Shown here piece after piece: positions 27,220 through 35,475 of a stretch of 64,000 bases of DNA (position 1 is its first letter; each line of letters starts with the position of its first letter). A model generated the notes under the pieces. The model was given only the letters and a program-made list of their open reading frames with translations. It was not told the DNA's origin and made no database searches. Source of the DNA: Streptomyces sp. V4I2 (GTDB lineage Bacteria > Actinomycetota > Actinomycetes > Streptomycetales > Streptomycetaceae); contig NZ_JAUSZM010000003.1 in NCBI RefSeq assembly GCF_030817655.1, positions 7,874,001 to 7,938,000 on the forward strand, read 5' to 3'. The translations under genes and the position numbers were made by a program.

Positions 27220-28401
27220 ATGCGTCGTACCCCCCTCCTCGCGACCGTCACCGCCCTCGTCCTGGGCGGTCTCCTCGCGCAGCCGACCGCACCACGCGCC
27301 CAGGCCGCCCCCGCGGCCTTCGCCCATCCCGGAGTCACCGTCTCCAAGGGCCAGTTGGACTTCGCCCGCACCAAGGTCAACGCCGGCGCCCAGCCCTGGA
27401 AGGGCGCCTACGACCGGATGCTGGCGAGCAAGTACGCCGACCTGAACCGCACGCCCAAGCCGCGCGCGATCGTCGAGTGCGGCTCGTACTCGAACCCGAA
27501 CCACGGCTGCACCGACGAGCGCGAAGATGCCATCGCCGCGTACACCCACGCGCTCGCCTGGTACGTCACCCGCGACGAGCGCCACGCGAAGAAGGCCATC
27601 GAGCTGATGGACGCCTGGTCCGCCGTGATCAAGGACCACACCAACAGCAACGCGCCCCTGCAGACCGGCTGGGCCGGCTCCTCCTGGCCCAGGGCCGCCG
27701 AGATCATCAAGCACACGTACACCGGGAGCTGGGCCAACTCCGGCCGCTTCGGGGCCATGCTGCGGAACGTCTACCTGCCCGAGGTCATCAACGGTTCCCA
27801 CTCCAACGGCAACTGGGAGCTGTCGATGATGGAGGCCGCCGTCGGCATCGCCGTCCACCTGGAGGACAAGGCGTCGTACGACAAGGCCATGGCGAGGTTC
27901 CGGACGCGCACGGCCGCCTTCGTCTACCTCGCCTCCGACGGCGAGCTGCCGAAGACCGTGCCGGGCCAGAACCTCGACACCAGGGACAAGATCGTCCGGT
28001 ACTGGCAGGGCCAGTCGACCTTCGTCACCGGGCTCACCCAGGAGACCTGCCGCGACCTCACGCACACCGGCTACGGCATCTCGGCGATCTCCCATGTCGC
28101 CGAGACCAGCCGGATCCAGGGCCAGGACCTGTACGGCACCGACGTCGGCGAACGGCTGCGGCAGGCGCTCGGGTTCCAGGCCAGGTACGAGCTGGGTGCG
28201 GCCGTGCCGAGCTGGCTGTGTGGCGGCTCGCTGCGCCTCGGGCTCGGGCCGGTCACCGAGGTCGGCTACAACGCCCTGCATCACAGGCTTGGCATGCCCA
28301 TGACTAATACGCAGGCGCTGACCGAGCGCAACCGCCCGGCCGGCACCAACAACCTCTTCGTGGCCTGGGAAACGCTCACCCACGGGGACAACCCGAGCTG
28401 A
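27220..28401 (+). CDS. Secreted alginate lyase-like polysaccharide lyase
   Basis: The product is a 393-residue secreted protein. ATG 27220 is chosen because GGAG lies 5 nt upstream; the first 30-35 residues are a signal peptide ending near AQAAPA. The mature part is an alpha/alpha-barrel alginate-lyase domain with DAIAAYTHALAWYVTRDERH, TGWAGSSWPRAAEIIKHTY and SNGNWELSMMEAAVGIAVHL, segments normally lining the active cleft. It should cleave an anionic polysaccharide outside the cell; alginate itself is not certain. No transporter or other sugar gene is adjacent. Confidence 0.87.
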   Translation: MRRTPLLATVTALVLGGLLAQPTAPRAQAAPAAFAHPGVTVSKGQLDFARTKVNAGAQPWKGAYDRMLASKYADLNRTPKPRAIVECGSYSNPNHGCTDEREDAIAAYTHALAWYVTRDERHAKKAIELMDAWSAVIKDHTNSNAPLQTGWAGSSWPRAAEIIKHTYTGSWANSGRFGAMLRNVYLPEVINGSHSNGNWELSMMEAAVGIAVHLEDKASYDKAMARFRTRTAAFVYLASDGELPKTVPGQNLDTRDKIVRYWQGQSTFVTGLTQETCRDLTHTGYGISAISHVAETSRIQGQDLYGTDVGERLRQALGFQARYELGAAVPSWLCGGSLRLGLGPVTEVGYNALHHRLGMPMTNTQALTERNRPAGTNNLFVAWETLTHGDNPS

Positions 28402-28413
28402 ACCGTTGAACTG

Positions 28414-28444
28414 CCGGGCGCCGGTTGGCGATACTGGCGCCCGG
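28414..28444 (+). terminator. Probable terminator after the lyase gene
   Basis: A near-perfect inverted repeat (CCGGGCGCCGGT/ACTGGCGCCCGG) lies between the lyase stop and the ABC ATPase start, 18 bp before the latter. Confidence 0.65.
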
Positions 28445-28461
28445 TTCACGGGGGAGGACGC

Positions 28462-29154
28462 ATGACTCAGGTGGTCACCGAGACCATGGTGCGCGTCGAG
28501 AACGTCCGCAAGTCGTACGGCGACTCGGCCGCCGCGGTCCACGCCCTGCGCGGGGTCTCCTTCGAGGTGCCGCGCGGCGAACTCGTCGCCCTCAAGGGGC
28601 GCTCGGGATCCGGGAAGACCACGCTCCTCAACATCGTCGGCGGGCTCGACGTACCGGACGAGGGGCGGGTCACGGTCGACGGGCTCGACCTCGCGGAGCT
28701 GGGTGAGGACGGGCTGCTCGCGCTGCGCCGGGACCGTATCGGGTTCGTCTTCCAGTCCTTCGGGCTGATCCCGATCCTCACGGCCGCCGAGAACGTCGGC
28801 GTGCCGATGCGGCTGCGCCGGGCCGACCCGCGCGAGCGGGAGGAGCGTGTCGAGCTGCTGCTGTCCCTGGTCGGCCTCGCCGACCACGCGCAGCAGCGGC
28901 CCGGGGAGCTCTCCGGCGGCCAGCAGCAGCGGGTCGCCATCGCCCGCGCCCTCGCCAACAGCCCCTCGCTCCTCGTCGCCGACGAGCCGACCGGCCAGCT
29001 GGACGCGGAGACCGGCCACGCCGTGATGGAACTGCTGCGTGCCGTCGTACGCAGTGAGCAGGTCACCGCGCTGGTCGCCACGCACGACGCGAACCTGCTG
29101 GACCTGGCCGACCGGGTGCTGGAGCTGAGCGACGGGGAGATCGTCGGGACGTGA
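28462..29154 (+). CDS. ABC transporter ATPase (LolD/MacB/FtsE-like), orphan
   Basis: This 230-residue ABC ATPase has Walker A GRSGSGKTT, a Q-loop in VFQSFGLIPILTA, the signature LSGGQQQRVAIARAL, and Walker B LLVADEPTGQLD with a switch His in VATHDANLL. The length and sequence fit the MacB/LolD group that partners FtsX-type permeases. No permease gene is next to it, so it is an orphan that must use a partner elsewhere. The start follows GGGGGAGGA. Confidence 0.9.
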   Translation: MTQVVTETMVRVENVRKSYGDSAAAVHALRGVSFEVPRGELVALKGRSGSGKTTLLNIVGGLDVPDEGRVTVDGLDLAELGEDGLLALRRDRIGFVFQSFGLIPILTAAENVGVPMRLRRADPREREERVELLLSLVGLADHAQQRPGELSGGQQQRVAIARALANSPSLLVADEPTGQLDAETGHAVMELLRAVVRSEQVTALVATHDANLLDLADRVLELSDGEIVGT

Positions 29155-29289
29155 CGGCAGCCGGCTGTCTCTGGCGCGTCAGGGTTGCGTCAAAGACGGT
29201 CGATGGACCACTCTCGGCCCCATTTGTCGCGATTATTGGCCGTAAGGTCGACGCTGCGTGGGCAGCAGTGACCGGAAGACAATGAGGCC

Positions 29290-31839
29290 ATGGGACGCGG
29301 CAAGCTTCGGATCCACCTCGGTGCGGCACCGGGCGTCGGCAAGACGTACGCGATGCTGTCCGAGGCGCACCGGCGTGTCGAGCGGGGCACGGACTGCGTG
29401 GTGGCCTTTGTGGAGCACCACGGCCGGTCGCGCACCGAGGTGATGCTGCACGGTCTGGAGCAGGTGCCGCGCCGGGAGCTGGAGTACCGCGGCGGGGTGT
29501 TCACGGAGATGGACGTCGATGCCGTTCTCCGGAGGACTCCCGCCGTCGCCCTGGTGGACGAACTGGCCCACACCAATGTCCCCGGCTCGCGCAACGCCAA
29601 GCGGTGGCAGGACGTGGAGGAGCTGCTGGCGGCCGGGATCGACGTCATCACGACCGTCAACATCCAGCATCTGGAGTCGCTGGGGGACGTGGTCGAGGCG
29701 ATCACGGGGGTGCGGCAGCAGGAGACGGTGCCGGACGAGGTGGTGCGGCGGGCGGATCAGATCGAGCTGGTCGACATGTCGCCACAGGCGCTGCGGCGAC
29801 GGATGGCGCACGGCAACATCTACCAGCCCGACAAGGTCGACGCGGCCCTCTCGAACTACTTCCGGCCCGGCAACCTGACCGCGCTGCGGGAACTGGCGCT
29901 GTTGTGGGTGGCCGACCGGGTGGACGCCTACCTGAAGCAGTACCGAAGCGATCACCGGGTGTCGAAGATCTGGGGTTCGCGAGAGCGGATCGTGGTCGGG
30001 CTGACGGGCGGGCCGGAGGGGCGGACGCTGATCCGGCGGGCGGCGCGGCTGGCGGAGAAGGGCGCCGGCGGTGAGGTGCTGGCGGTGTACATATCCCGCA
30101 GCGACGGGCTGACCTCGGCCTCCCCGAAGGAACTGGCCGTCCAGCGCACGCTGGTCGAGGACCTGGGCGGCACCTTCCACCACGTCGTGGGCGACGACAT
30201 ACCGGCCGCGTTGCTGGACTTCGCGCGCGGCGTGAACGCCACCCAGGTCGTCCTCGGCTCCTCGCGCCGCAAGACCTGGCAGTACGTCTTCGGACCCGGC
30301 GTCGGTACGACCGTGGCCCGCGAGTCGGGACCCGACCTCGACGTGCACATCGTCACGCACGAGGAGGTCGCCAAGGGGCGCGGCCTGCCGGTGGCCCGGG
30401 GTGCGCGGCTCGGCCGGGCCCGGATCATCTGGGGCTGGGCGGTCGGCGTGCTCGGTCCGGTGATCATGGCCGTTCTGCTCAGTACCGTGCACCTCGGCCT
30501 CGCCAACGACATGCTGCTGTTCCTGACCGCCGTGGTGGCGGCGGCCCTGCTCGGCGGGCTGCTGCCCGCGCTGGGCTCGGCCGCGGTCGGTTCCCTGCTG
30601 CTGAACTACTTCTACACACCGCCCGTGCACCACTGGACCATCGCCGACCCGAAGAACATCGTCGCCATCGCGATCTTCGTCGGCGTCGGGGTGTCGGTGG
30701 CCTCCGTGGTCGACCTCGCCGCCCGCCGCACCCATCAGGCGGCCCGGCTGCGCGCCGAGTCGGAGATCCTGTCCTTCCTCGCGGGCAACGTACTGCGCGG
30801 CGAGACCGGCCTGGAGGACCTCCTGGAGCGGGTCCGCGAGACCTTCGGCATGGAGTCGGCGGCCCTGCTGGAACGCGAGAGCGACGTCGACCCCTGGACC
30901 TGCGCGGGCCGGGTCGGTCTCGGACGGCCCGCGGAGCGGCCCGAGGACGCCGACGTGGACGTGCCGGTGTCGGACCACATGGCGCTCGCGCTGACCGGCC
31001 GGGTGCTGCCGGCCGAGGACCGCCGGGTGCTGGCCGCCTTCGCCGCGCAGGCCGCGGTGGTGCTGGACCGGCGGCGCCTGCAGGAGGAGGCCGAGCGGGC
31101 CCGCGCGCTGGCCGAGGGCAACCGGATCCGCACCGCGCTGCTGGCCGCCGTGAGCCATGACCTGCGTACACCCCTGGCCGGGATCAAAGCGGCCGTCTCG
31201 TCGCTGCGGTCCGACGACGTGGCCTGGTCCGAGGAGGACCAGGCGGAGCTGCTGGAGGGCATCGAGGACGGCGCCGACCGGCTCGACCACCTGGTGGGCA
31301 ACCTGCTCGACATGTCCCGGCTGCAGACCGGCACGGTCACCCCGCTGATCCGGGAGATCGACCTCGACGAGGTGGTGCCGATGGCGCTCGGCGGGGTGCC
31401 CGAGGGCAGCGCCGAGCTGGACATCCCGGAGACGCTGCCGATGGTGGCCGTGGATCCGGGGCTGCTGGAGCGGTCGGTGGCCAACCTGGTGGAGAACGCC
31501 GTGAAGTACAGCCCGGTCGGCGAGGCGGTCCTGGTGTCCGCCAGCGCCATCGCGGACCGCGTGGAGGTGCGGGTGGTCGACCGGGGGCCGGGCGTTCCCG
31601 ACGAGGCCAAGGAACGCATCTTCGAGCCCTTCCAGCGTTACGGCGACGCCCCGCGCGGCGCCGGCGTCGGACTCGGCCTCGCCGTCGCACGCGGCTTCGC
31701 CGAGGCCATCGGTGGCACCCTCGACGCGGAGGACACGCCCGGCGGCGGCCTCACCATGGTCCTCACGCTGCGGGCGGCGGCAGGACCGAGTCCCGAGCAG
31801 CTGCTTCACCCCGTACGACCCGAAAGGCAGGTCACATGA
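29290..31839 (+). CDS. kdpD: Sensor histidine kinase KdpD
   Basis: This 849-residue kinase controls high-affinity potassium uptake genes in other bacteria. The N-terminal KdpD domain has Walker A GAAPGVGKTY (residues 11-20) and Walker B VALVDELAHTNVPGS. A universal-stress-protein domain follows, then four transmembrane segments near residues 380-490, a GAF-like region, HisKA with His623 in AVSHDLRTPL, and HATPase (GAGVGLGLAVARGFAEAIGG). The ATG overlaps nothing upstream, and the stop overlaps kdpE (ATGA). No kdpFABC genes are in the window, so the target operon is elsewhere. In several bacteria the USP domain of KdpD binds c-di-AMP. Confidence 0.95.
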   Translation: MGRGKLRIHLGAAPGVGKTYAMLSEAHRRVERGTDCVVAFVEHHGRSRTEVMLHGLEQVPRRELEYRGGVFTEMDVDAVLRRTPAVALVDELAHTNVPGSRNAKRWQDVEELLAAGIDVITTVNIQHLESLGDVVEAITGVRQQETVPDEVVRRADQIELVDMSPQALRRRMAHGNIYQPDKVDAALSNYFRPGNLTALRELALLWVADRVDAYLKQYRSDHRVSKIWGSRERIVVGLTGGPEGRTLIRRAARLAEKGAGGEVLAVYISRSDGLTSASPKELAVQRTLVEDLGGTFHHVVGDDIPAALLDFARGVNATQVVLGSSRRKTWQYVFGPGVGTTVARESGPDLDVHIVTHEEVAKGRGLPVARGARLGRARIIWGWAVGVLGPVIMAVLLSTVHLGLANDMLLFLTAVVAAALLGGLLPALGSAAVGSLLLNYFYTPPVHHWTIADPKNIVAIAIFVGVGVSVASVVDLAARRTHQAARLRAESEILSFLAGNVLRGETGLEDLLERVRETFGMESAALLERESDVDPWTCAGRVGLGRPAERPEDADVDVPVSDHMALALTGRVLPAEDRRVLAAFAAQAAVVLDRRRLQEEAERARALAEGNRIRTALLAAVSHDLRTPLAGIKAAVSSLRSDDVAWSEEDQAELLEGIEDGADRLDHLVGNLLDMSRLQTGTVTPLIREIDLDEVVPMALGGVPEGSAELDIPETLPMVAVDPGLLERSVANLVENAVKYSPVGEAVLVSASAIADRVEVRVVDRGPGVPDEAKERIFEPFQRYGDAPRGAGVGLGLAVARGFAEAIGGTLDAEDTPGGGLTMVLTLRAAAGPSPEQLLHPVRPERQVT

Positions 31840-32519
31840 CCCGGGTGTTGGTGATCGACGACGAGCCGCAGATCGTGCGCGCCCTCGTGATCAACCTCAG
31901 GGCACGCAAGTACGAGGTCGACGCGGCGCACGACGGCGCCACCGCCCTCGAACTGGCCGCCGCTCACCACCCGGACGTGGTGGTGCTCGACCTGGGCCTG
32001 CCCGACATGGACGGCGTCGAGGTGATCAAGGGCCTGCGAGGCTGGACCCGGGTGCCGATCCTGGTGCTGTCCGCCCGGCACACCTCCGACGAGAAGGTCG
32101 AGGCGCTGGACGCGGGCGCCGACGACTACGTGACCAAGCCCTTCGGCATGGACGAGCTGCTCGCCCGGCTGCGCGCCGCCGTCCGCCGCGCCGAGCCGAC
32201 CGGCGCCGGTGAGGACGAGGTGCTGGTGGAGACCGACGAGTTCACCGTCGACCTGGCCGCGAAGAAGGTCCAGAAGCACGGCAAGGACGTACGGCTGACG
32301 CCCACGGAGTGGCATCTGCTGGAGGTCTTGGTGCACAACACCGGCCGCCTGGTCAGCCAGCGGCAACTGCTCCAGGAGGTGTGGGGGCCGTCGTACGGGA
32401 CGGAGACGAACTACCTGCGGGTCTACATGGCGCAGCTGAGGCGCAAGCTGGAGGCGGACCCGTCGCATCCCAAGCACTTCGTCACGGAGCCGGGGATGGG
32501 GTATCGATTTGAGCGGTGA
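31836..32519 (+). CDS. kdpE: Response regulator KdpE
   Basis: This 227-residue OmpR-class regulator is the partner of KdpD. The receiver has acidic residues in VIDDEPQ, Asp52 in VVVLDLGLPDMDG and the Lys in YVTKPFGM. The DNA-binding half contains LTPTEWHLLEVLVHNTGRLV and ends in EPGMGYRFER. The start overlaps the kdpD stop by 4 nt. It should activate potassium-transport genes under potassium limitation. A degenerate second copy of its last codons lies 60 bp downstream. Confidence 0.95.
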   Translation: MTRVLVIDDEPQIVRALVINLRARKYEVDAAHDGATALELAAAHHPDVVVLDLGLPDMDGVEVIKGLRGWTRVPILVLSARHTSDEKVEALDAGADDYVTKPFGMDELLARLRAAVRRAEPTGAGEDEVLVETDEFTVDLAAKKVQKHGKDVRLTPTEWHLLEVLVHNTGRLVSQRQLLQEVWGPSYGTETNYLRVYMAQLRRKLEADPSHPKHFVTEPGMGYRFER

Positions 32520-32539
32520 GTCGGGGCCGGGCCGAGGGT

Positions 32540-32558
32540 CCGGGGGTTGTCCCCCCGG
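32540..32558 (+). terminator. Possible terminator after kdpE
   Basis: CCGGGGG and CCCCCCGG pair around a TTGT loop 20 bp after the kdpE stop; a run of nine G follows. Confidence 0.55.
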
Positions 32559-32578
32559 GGGGGGGCTGCCGTATCGCC

Positions 32579-32607
32579 GAGCCCGGCATGGGGTAGCGGT
32601 TCGAGCG
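32579..32607 (+). pseudogene. Relic copy of a response-regulator 3' end
   Basis: These 29 bp match 24 of 29 positions of the kdpE end at 32487-32515. They translate as EPGMG-stop-RFER, where kdpE reads EPGMGYRFER. It is a small duplicated or left-over 3' end, with no open frame upstream. Confidence 0.6.
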
Positions 32608-32656
32608 CCGGCACCGGGGGTACGTAGCTGTCGGCGGGCCCCGGTACGCTTCAGAC

Positions 32657-33055
32657 ATGAGTGCTGTTCCTCGTTCCGAGAAGCCGGCGGGCCGGTTCCG
32701 GCGCATGCTCGGCCGGCTCTCCTCGTCGCAGGAGGACCTGGAGTCCGAGGAGCTGCGGGAGGACACCGCGACCGCGGGCTGCACGCGCATCGGTGACTGC
32801 CAGGACCGCCAGGTCGTCACGGTTACTGGTACCTTGCGCACGGTCACCCTGCGCCCGCGTGCGGGCGTCCCGGCCCTGGAGGCCGAGCTGTTCGACGGCT
32901 CCGCCGCGCTGGACGTGGTGTGGCTCGGCAGGCGTTCCATCGTGGGGATAGAGCCCGGGCGCAAGCTGATCGCATCGGGCCGGATCTCGATGAGCCGGGG
33001 CCGCCGGGTGCTGTTCAATCCGAAATACGAACTCAGACCCCTCGGACGGGAGTAG
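32657..33055 (+). CDS. OB-fold nucleic-acid-binding protein
   Basis: The product is a 132-residue protein with a basic N-terminal tail and an OB-fold from about residue 50, with VVTVTGTLRTVTL and EAELFDGSAALDVVWLGRR. It belongs to the actinobacterial family represented by Rv2694c. The OB-fold suggests single-stranded nucleic-acid binding. TACGCT (32645-32650) lies 6 nt before the ATG and no ribosome-binding site is visible, so the message may be leaderless. The next gene starts 3 bp after the stop. Confidence 0.85.
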   Translation: MSAVPRSEKPAGRFRRMLGRLSSSQEDLESEELREDTATAGCTRIGDCQDRQVVTVTGTLRTVTLRPRAGVPALEAELFDGSAALDVVWLGRRSIVGIEPGRKLIASGRISMSRGRRVLFNPKYELRPLGRE

Positions 33056-33058
33056 CCG

Positions 33059-33820
33059 GTGACGTCGCTCGACAAGCCGACCCAAGACACCGAAGCCACT
33101 GCGCAGCGGGACGCCCGGGCGGTGACCGAGGCCGCGCTGTTCGAAGCCTTCGGCGGCGTGCGGGGCATGGTCGAGACCGTTCTGCCCGGCCTGCTGTTCG
33201 TCACCATCTACACGATCAACAAGGACCTGCACCTGTCGGCGATCGCCGCACTCGGTGTGTCCCTGCTGCTGGTCGTGGTCCGGCTGGTGATGCGGGACAC
33301 CGTCAAGCACGCCTTCAGCGGTGTCTTCGGCGTCGCCTTCGGTGTCGTCTTCGCGATGATGACCGGCAACGCCAAGGACTTCTACCTGCCCGGCATGCTC
33401 TACACGCTCGGCCTGGGCCTCGCCTACATCATCACGACCCTCTGCGGTGTCCCGCTGATCGGCCTGATCCTCGGCCCGGTCTTCAAGGAGAACCTCTCCT
33501 GGCGCACCCGCAACCCGGGCCGCAAGAAGGCGTACGCCAAGGCCAGCTGGGCCTGGGGCCTGATCCTGCTCGCCAAGTGCGCGATCCTCTTCCCGCTGTA
33601 CTGGTGGGCCGACACGGCCCAGCTGGGCTGGGTCCTGGTCGCCCTGAAGATCCCGCCGTTCCTGCTGGCCGTCTATCTGACCTGGGTGTTCCTGGCGAAG
33701 GCGCCCGCGCCGATCGACGTGTTCGCTGAGATGGAGGCGGAGGAGAAGGCGGCCGAGGCCAAGAAGGCGGCCGCGGAGGCCGGTTCGGGTGCTGCTTCGG
33801 GGCACCGTCGGGAGGCGTAG
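33059..33820 (+). CDS. DUF3159 integral membrane protein
   Basis: The product is a 253-residue protein of the DUF3159 family (Rv2693c), with five or six transmembrane segments between residues about 40 and 215 and an Ala/Lys/Glu-rich C-terminal tail (EAEEKAAEAKKAAAEA) likely in the cytoplasm. The GTG start follows the OB-fold gene by 3 bp, so they form one operon. The fold resembles an intracellular-septation-type membrane protein only loosely. It lies next to trkA genes in many actinobacteria, yet its role is unknown. Confidence 0.88.
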   Translation: MTSLDKPTQDTEATAQRDARAVTEAALFEAFGGVRGMVETVLPGLLFVTIYTINKDLHLSAIAALGVSLLLVVVRLVMRDTVKHAFSGVFGVAFGVVFAMMTGNAKDFYLPGMLYTLGLGLAYIITTLCGVPLIGLILGPVFKENLSWRTRNPGRKKAYAKASWAWGLILLAKCAILFPLYWWADTAQLGWVLVALKIPPFLLAVYLTWVFLAKAPAPIDVFAEMEAEEKAAEAKKAAAEAGSGAASGHRREA

Positions 33821-33843
33821 TTCCCGGCAGGAGCGAGACAAGA

Positions 33844-33885
33844 ACGAGAAGGGGCGCCCTGAGTCCTCAGGGCGCCCCTTCTCGT
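33844..33885. terminator. Strong terminator between convergent DUF3159 and trkA genes
   Basis: A perfect 20-bp inverted repeat with only a 2-nt centre (TC) lies 24 bp after the DUF3159 stop. Confidence 0.88.
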
Positions 33886-33933
33886 CGTACGGCTTCGTCG
33901 TACGGCTTCGTCGTACGGCTTCGTCGTACCGCT
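33882..33933. repeat. 13-bp tandem repeat, four copies
   Basis: Three exact copies of TCGTCGTACGGCT and one with a single change follow the terminator stem, on the 3' side of the trkA gene. Confidence 0.95.
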
Positions 33934-33953
33934 CTCGTCGACCGCCGCAGGGC

Positions 33954-34631
33954 TCAGCTCGCCACGTCGTCCTTGCGCACCGACAGCAGGTCCTCCAGCT
34001 GCTCCTCGCGGGCCGGGGCGGCCACGAAGAGGAGCTCGTCGCCCGCCTCCAGGGAGTCCTCCTGGGACGGGGTGAGAACGCGGGTGCCGCGGATGATCGT
34101 GACCAGGGACGTGTCCTCCGGCCATTCCACGTCGCTGACCTGGGTGCCGGCCAGGGCCGACTCCTCGGGCAGGGTCAGTTCGACGAGGTTGGCGTCGCCG
34201 TGGCTGAAGCGGAGCAGCCGGACCAGGTCGCCGACGCTCACCGCCTCCTCGACCAGGGCCGACATCAGACGCGGGGTGGAGACCGCCACGTCCACGCCCC
34301 AGGACTCGTTGAACAGCCACTCGTTCTTCGGGTTGTTCACCCGGGCGACGACGCGCGGAACGCCGTACTCCGTCTTGGCCAGCAGGGAGACGACCAGGTT
34401 GACCTTGTCGTCGCCGGTCGCGGCGATCACCACGTTGCAGCGCTGCAACGCGGCCTCGTCCAGGGACGTGATCTCACAGGCGTCGGCCAGCAGCCACTCC
34501 GCCTGCGGGACGCGCTCGACCGAGATGGCGGTCGGCGCCTTGTCGATGAGCAGGACCTCGTGGCCGTTCTCCAGCAGTTCGCCCGCGATCGAGCGGCCCA
34601 CCGCACCGGCACCGGCAATGGCGACCCTCAT
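33954..34631 (-). CDS. trkA: TrkA-type potassium-uptake regulatory protein (second of pair)
   Basis: This 225-residue cytoplasmic protein consists of an N-terminal RCK_N Rossmann domain (MRVAIAGAGAVGRSIAGELL, with the Asp in LLIDKAP) and a C-terminal RCK_C domain from about residue 140 (NLVELTLPEESALAGTQVSD). Such proteins gate potassium channels or carriers in response to NAD(H), ATP/ADP or c-di-AMP. Its ATG overlaps the stop of the upstream trkA gene (TGATG). The pair corresponds to CeoB/CeoC of M. tuberculosis. No TrkH membrane channel is in the window; the nearby KimA-like permease may be the partner. Confidence 0.93.
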   Translation of the reverse strand: MRVAIAGAGAVGRSIAGELLENGHEVLLIDKAPTAISVERVPQAEWLLADACEITSLDEAALQRCNVVIAATGDDKVNLVVSLLAKTEYGVPRVVARVNNPKNEWLFNESWGVDVAVSTPRLMSALVEEAVSVGDLVRLLRFSHGDANLVELTLPEESALAGTQVSDVEWPEDTSLVTIIRGTRVLTPSQEDSLEAGDELLFVAAPAREEQLEDLLSVRKDDVAS

Positions 34632-35302
34632 CAGTGACCGCCCTCCTCTTCGGGACCCTTGGCGAACGCCGCCTCGACCTTGTCGACCTCGTCGGTGCGC
34701 ATCATCACGTGCACCAGGTCACCCTCCTGCAACACCGTCTGCGAGGAGGGCAGGATCGCCTCGCCGAGCCGGGTCAGGAACGCCACGCGCACGCCGGTCT
34801 CCTCCTGGAGGCGGCTGATCCGCTGGCCCACCCAGGACGCGGCGGTGTGCACCTCGGCGAGCTGGACGCCACCGGTGGGGTCACGCCACAGCGGCTCGGC
34901 GCCCGAGGGAAGCAGGCGGCGCAGCATCTGGTCGGCCGTCCAGCGGACGGTGGCCACGGTCGGGATGCCCAGGCGCTGGTAGACCTCGGCACGCCGGGGG
35001 TCGTAGATCCGGGCCGCGACGTTCTCGATGCCGAACATCTCGCGGGCCACGCGCGCGGCGATGATGTTCGAGTTGTCCCCGCTGGAGACCGCGGCGAAGG
35101 CGCCGGCCTCCTCGATGCCCGCCTCGCGCAGGGTGTCCTGGTCGAAGCCGACGCCGGTGACCCGACGGCCGCCGAACCCGGAGCCCAGGCGTCGGAATGC
35201 GGTGGGGTCCTGGTCGACCACGGCGACCGTGTGCCCCTGCTGCTCCAGGGTCTGGGCGAGAGCGGAACCCACTCGCCCGCAGCCCATGATGACGATGTGC
35301 AC
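34631..35302 (-). CDS. trkA: TrkA-type potassium-uptake regulatory protein (first of pair)
   Basis: This 223-residue protein is the paralogue of the next gene: RCK_N (VHIVIMGCGRVGSALAQTL, with AVVDQDP) followed by RCK_C (GVQLAEVHTAASWVGQRIS). The GTG at 35302 is chosen because the Rossmann strand begins there. The two TrkA proteins are co-translated and likely form a hetero-octameric ring. Upstream lies metH with a terminator between them, so transcription probably starts in the 35303-35390 interval. Confidence 0.93.
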   Translation of the reverse strand: MHIVIMGCGRVGSALAQTLEQQGHTVAVVDQDPTAFRRLGSGFGGRRVTGVGFDQDTLREAGIEEAGAFAAVSSGDNSNIIAARVAREMFGIENVAARIYDPRRAEVYQRLGIPTVATVRWTADQMLRRLLPSGAEPLWRDPTGGVQLAEVHTAASWVGQRISRLQEETGVRVAFLTRLGEAILPSSQTVLQEGDLVHVMMRTDEVDKVEAAFAKGPEEEGGH

Positions 35303-35389
35303 TTGTGGCCCTACCCCGCAGTCCTGGTCATCCCGATGACCTGCGAAAACACCCTGATCACTCTTCTCTCTCAGTCTGCCGGGCAACAA

Positions 35390-35415
35390 CGGGCAACAGC
35401 GTCCGTCGTTGCCCG
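35390..35415 (-). terminator. Probable metH terminator
   Basis: The inverted repeat CGGGCAAC/GTTGCCCG with a 10-nt loop lies between the metH stop and the trkA pair; an extra GGGCAACAAC copy sits just beside it. Confidence 0.65.
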
Positions 35416-35475
35416 AAGACGAGCTTATGCCGCAACTCCGTCCATGCCCTCATCCACGGAGGGCGCGGATTTCGT

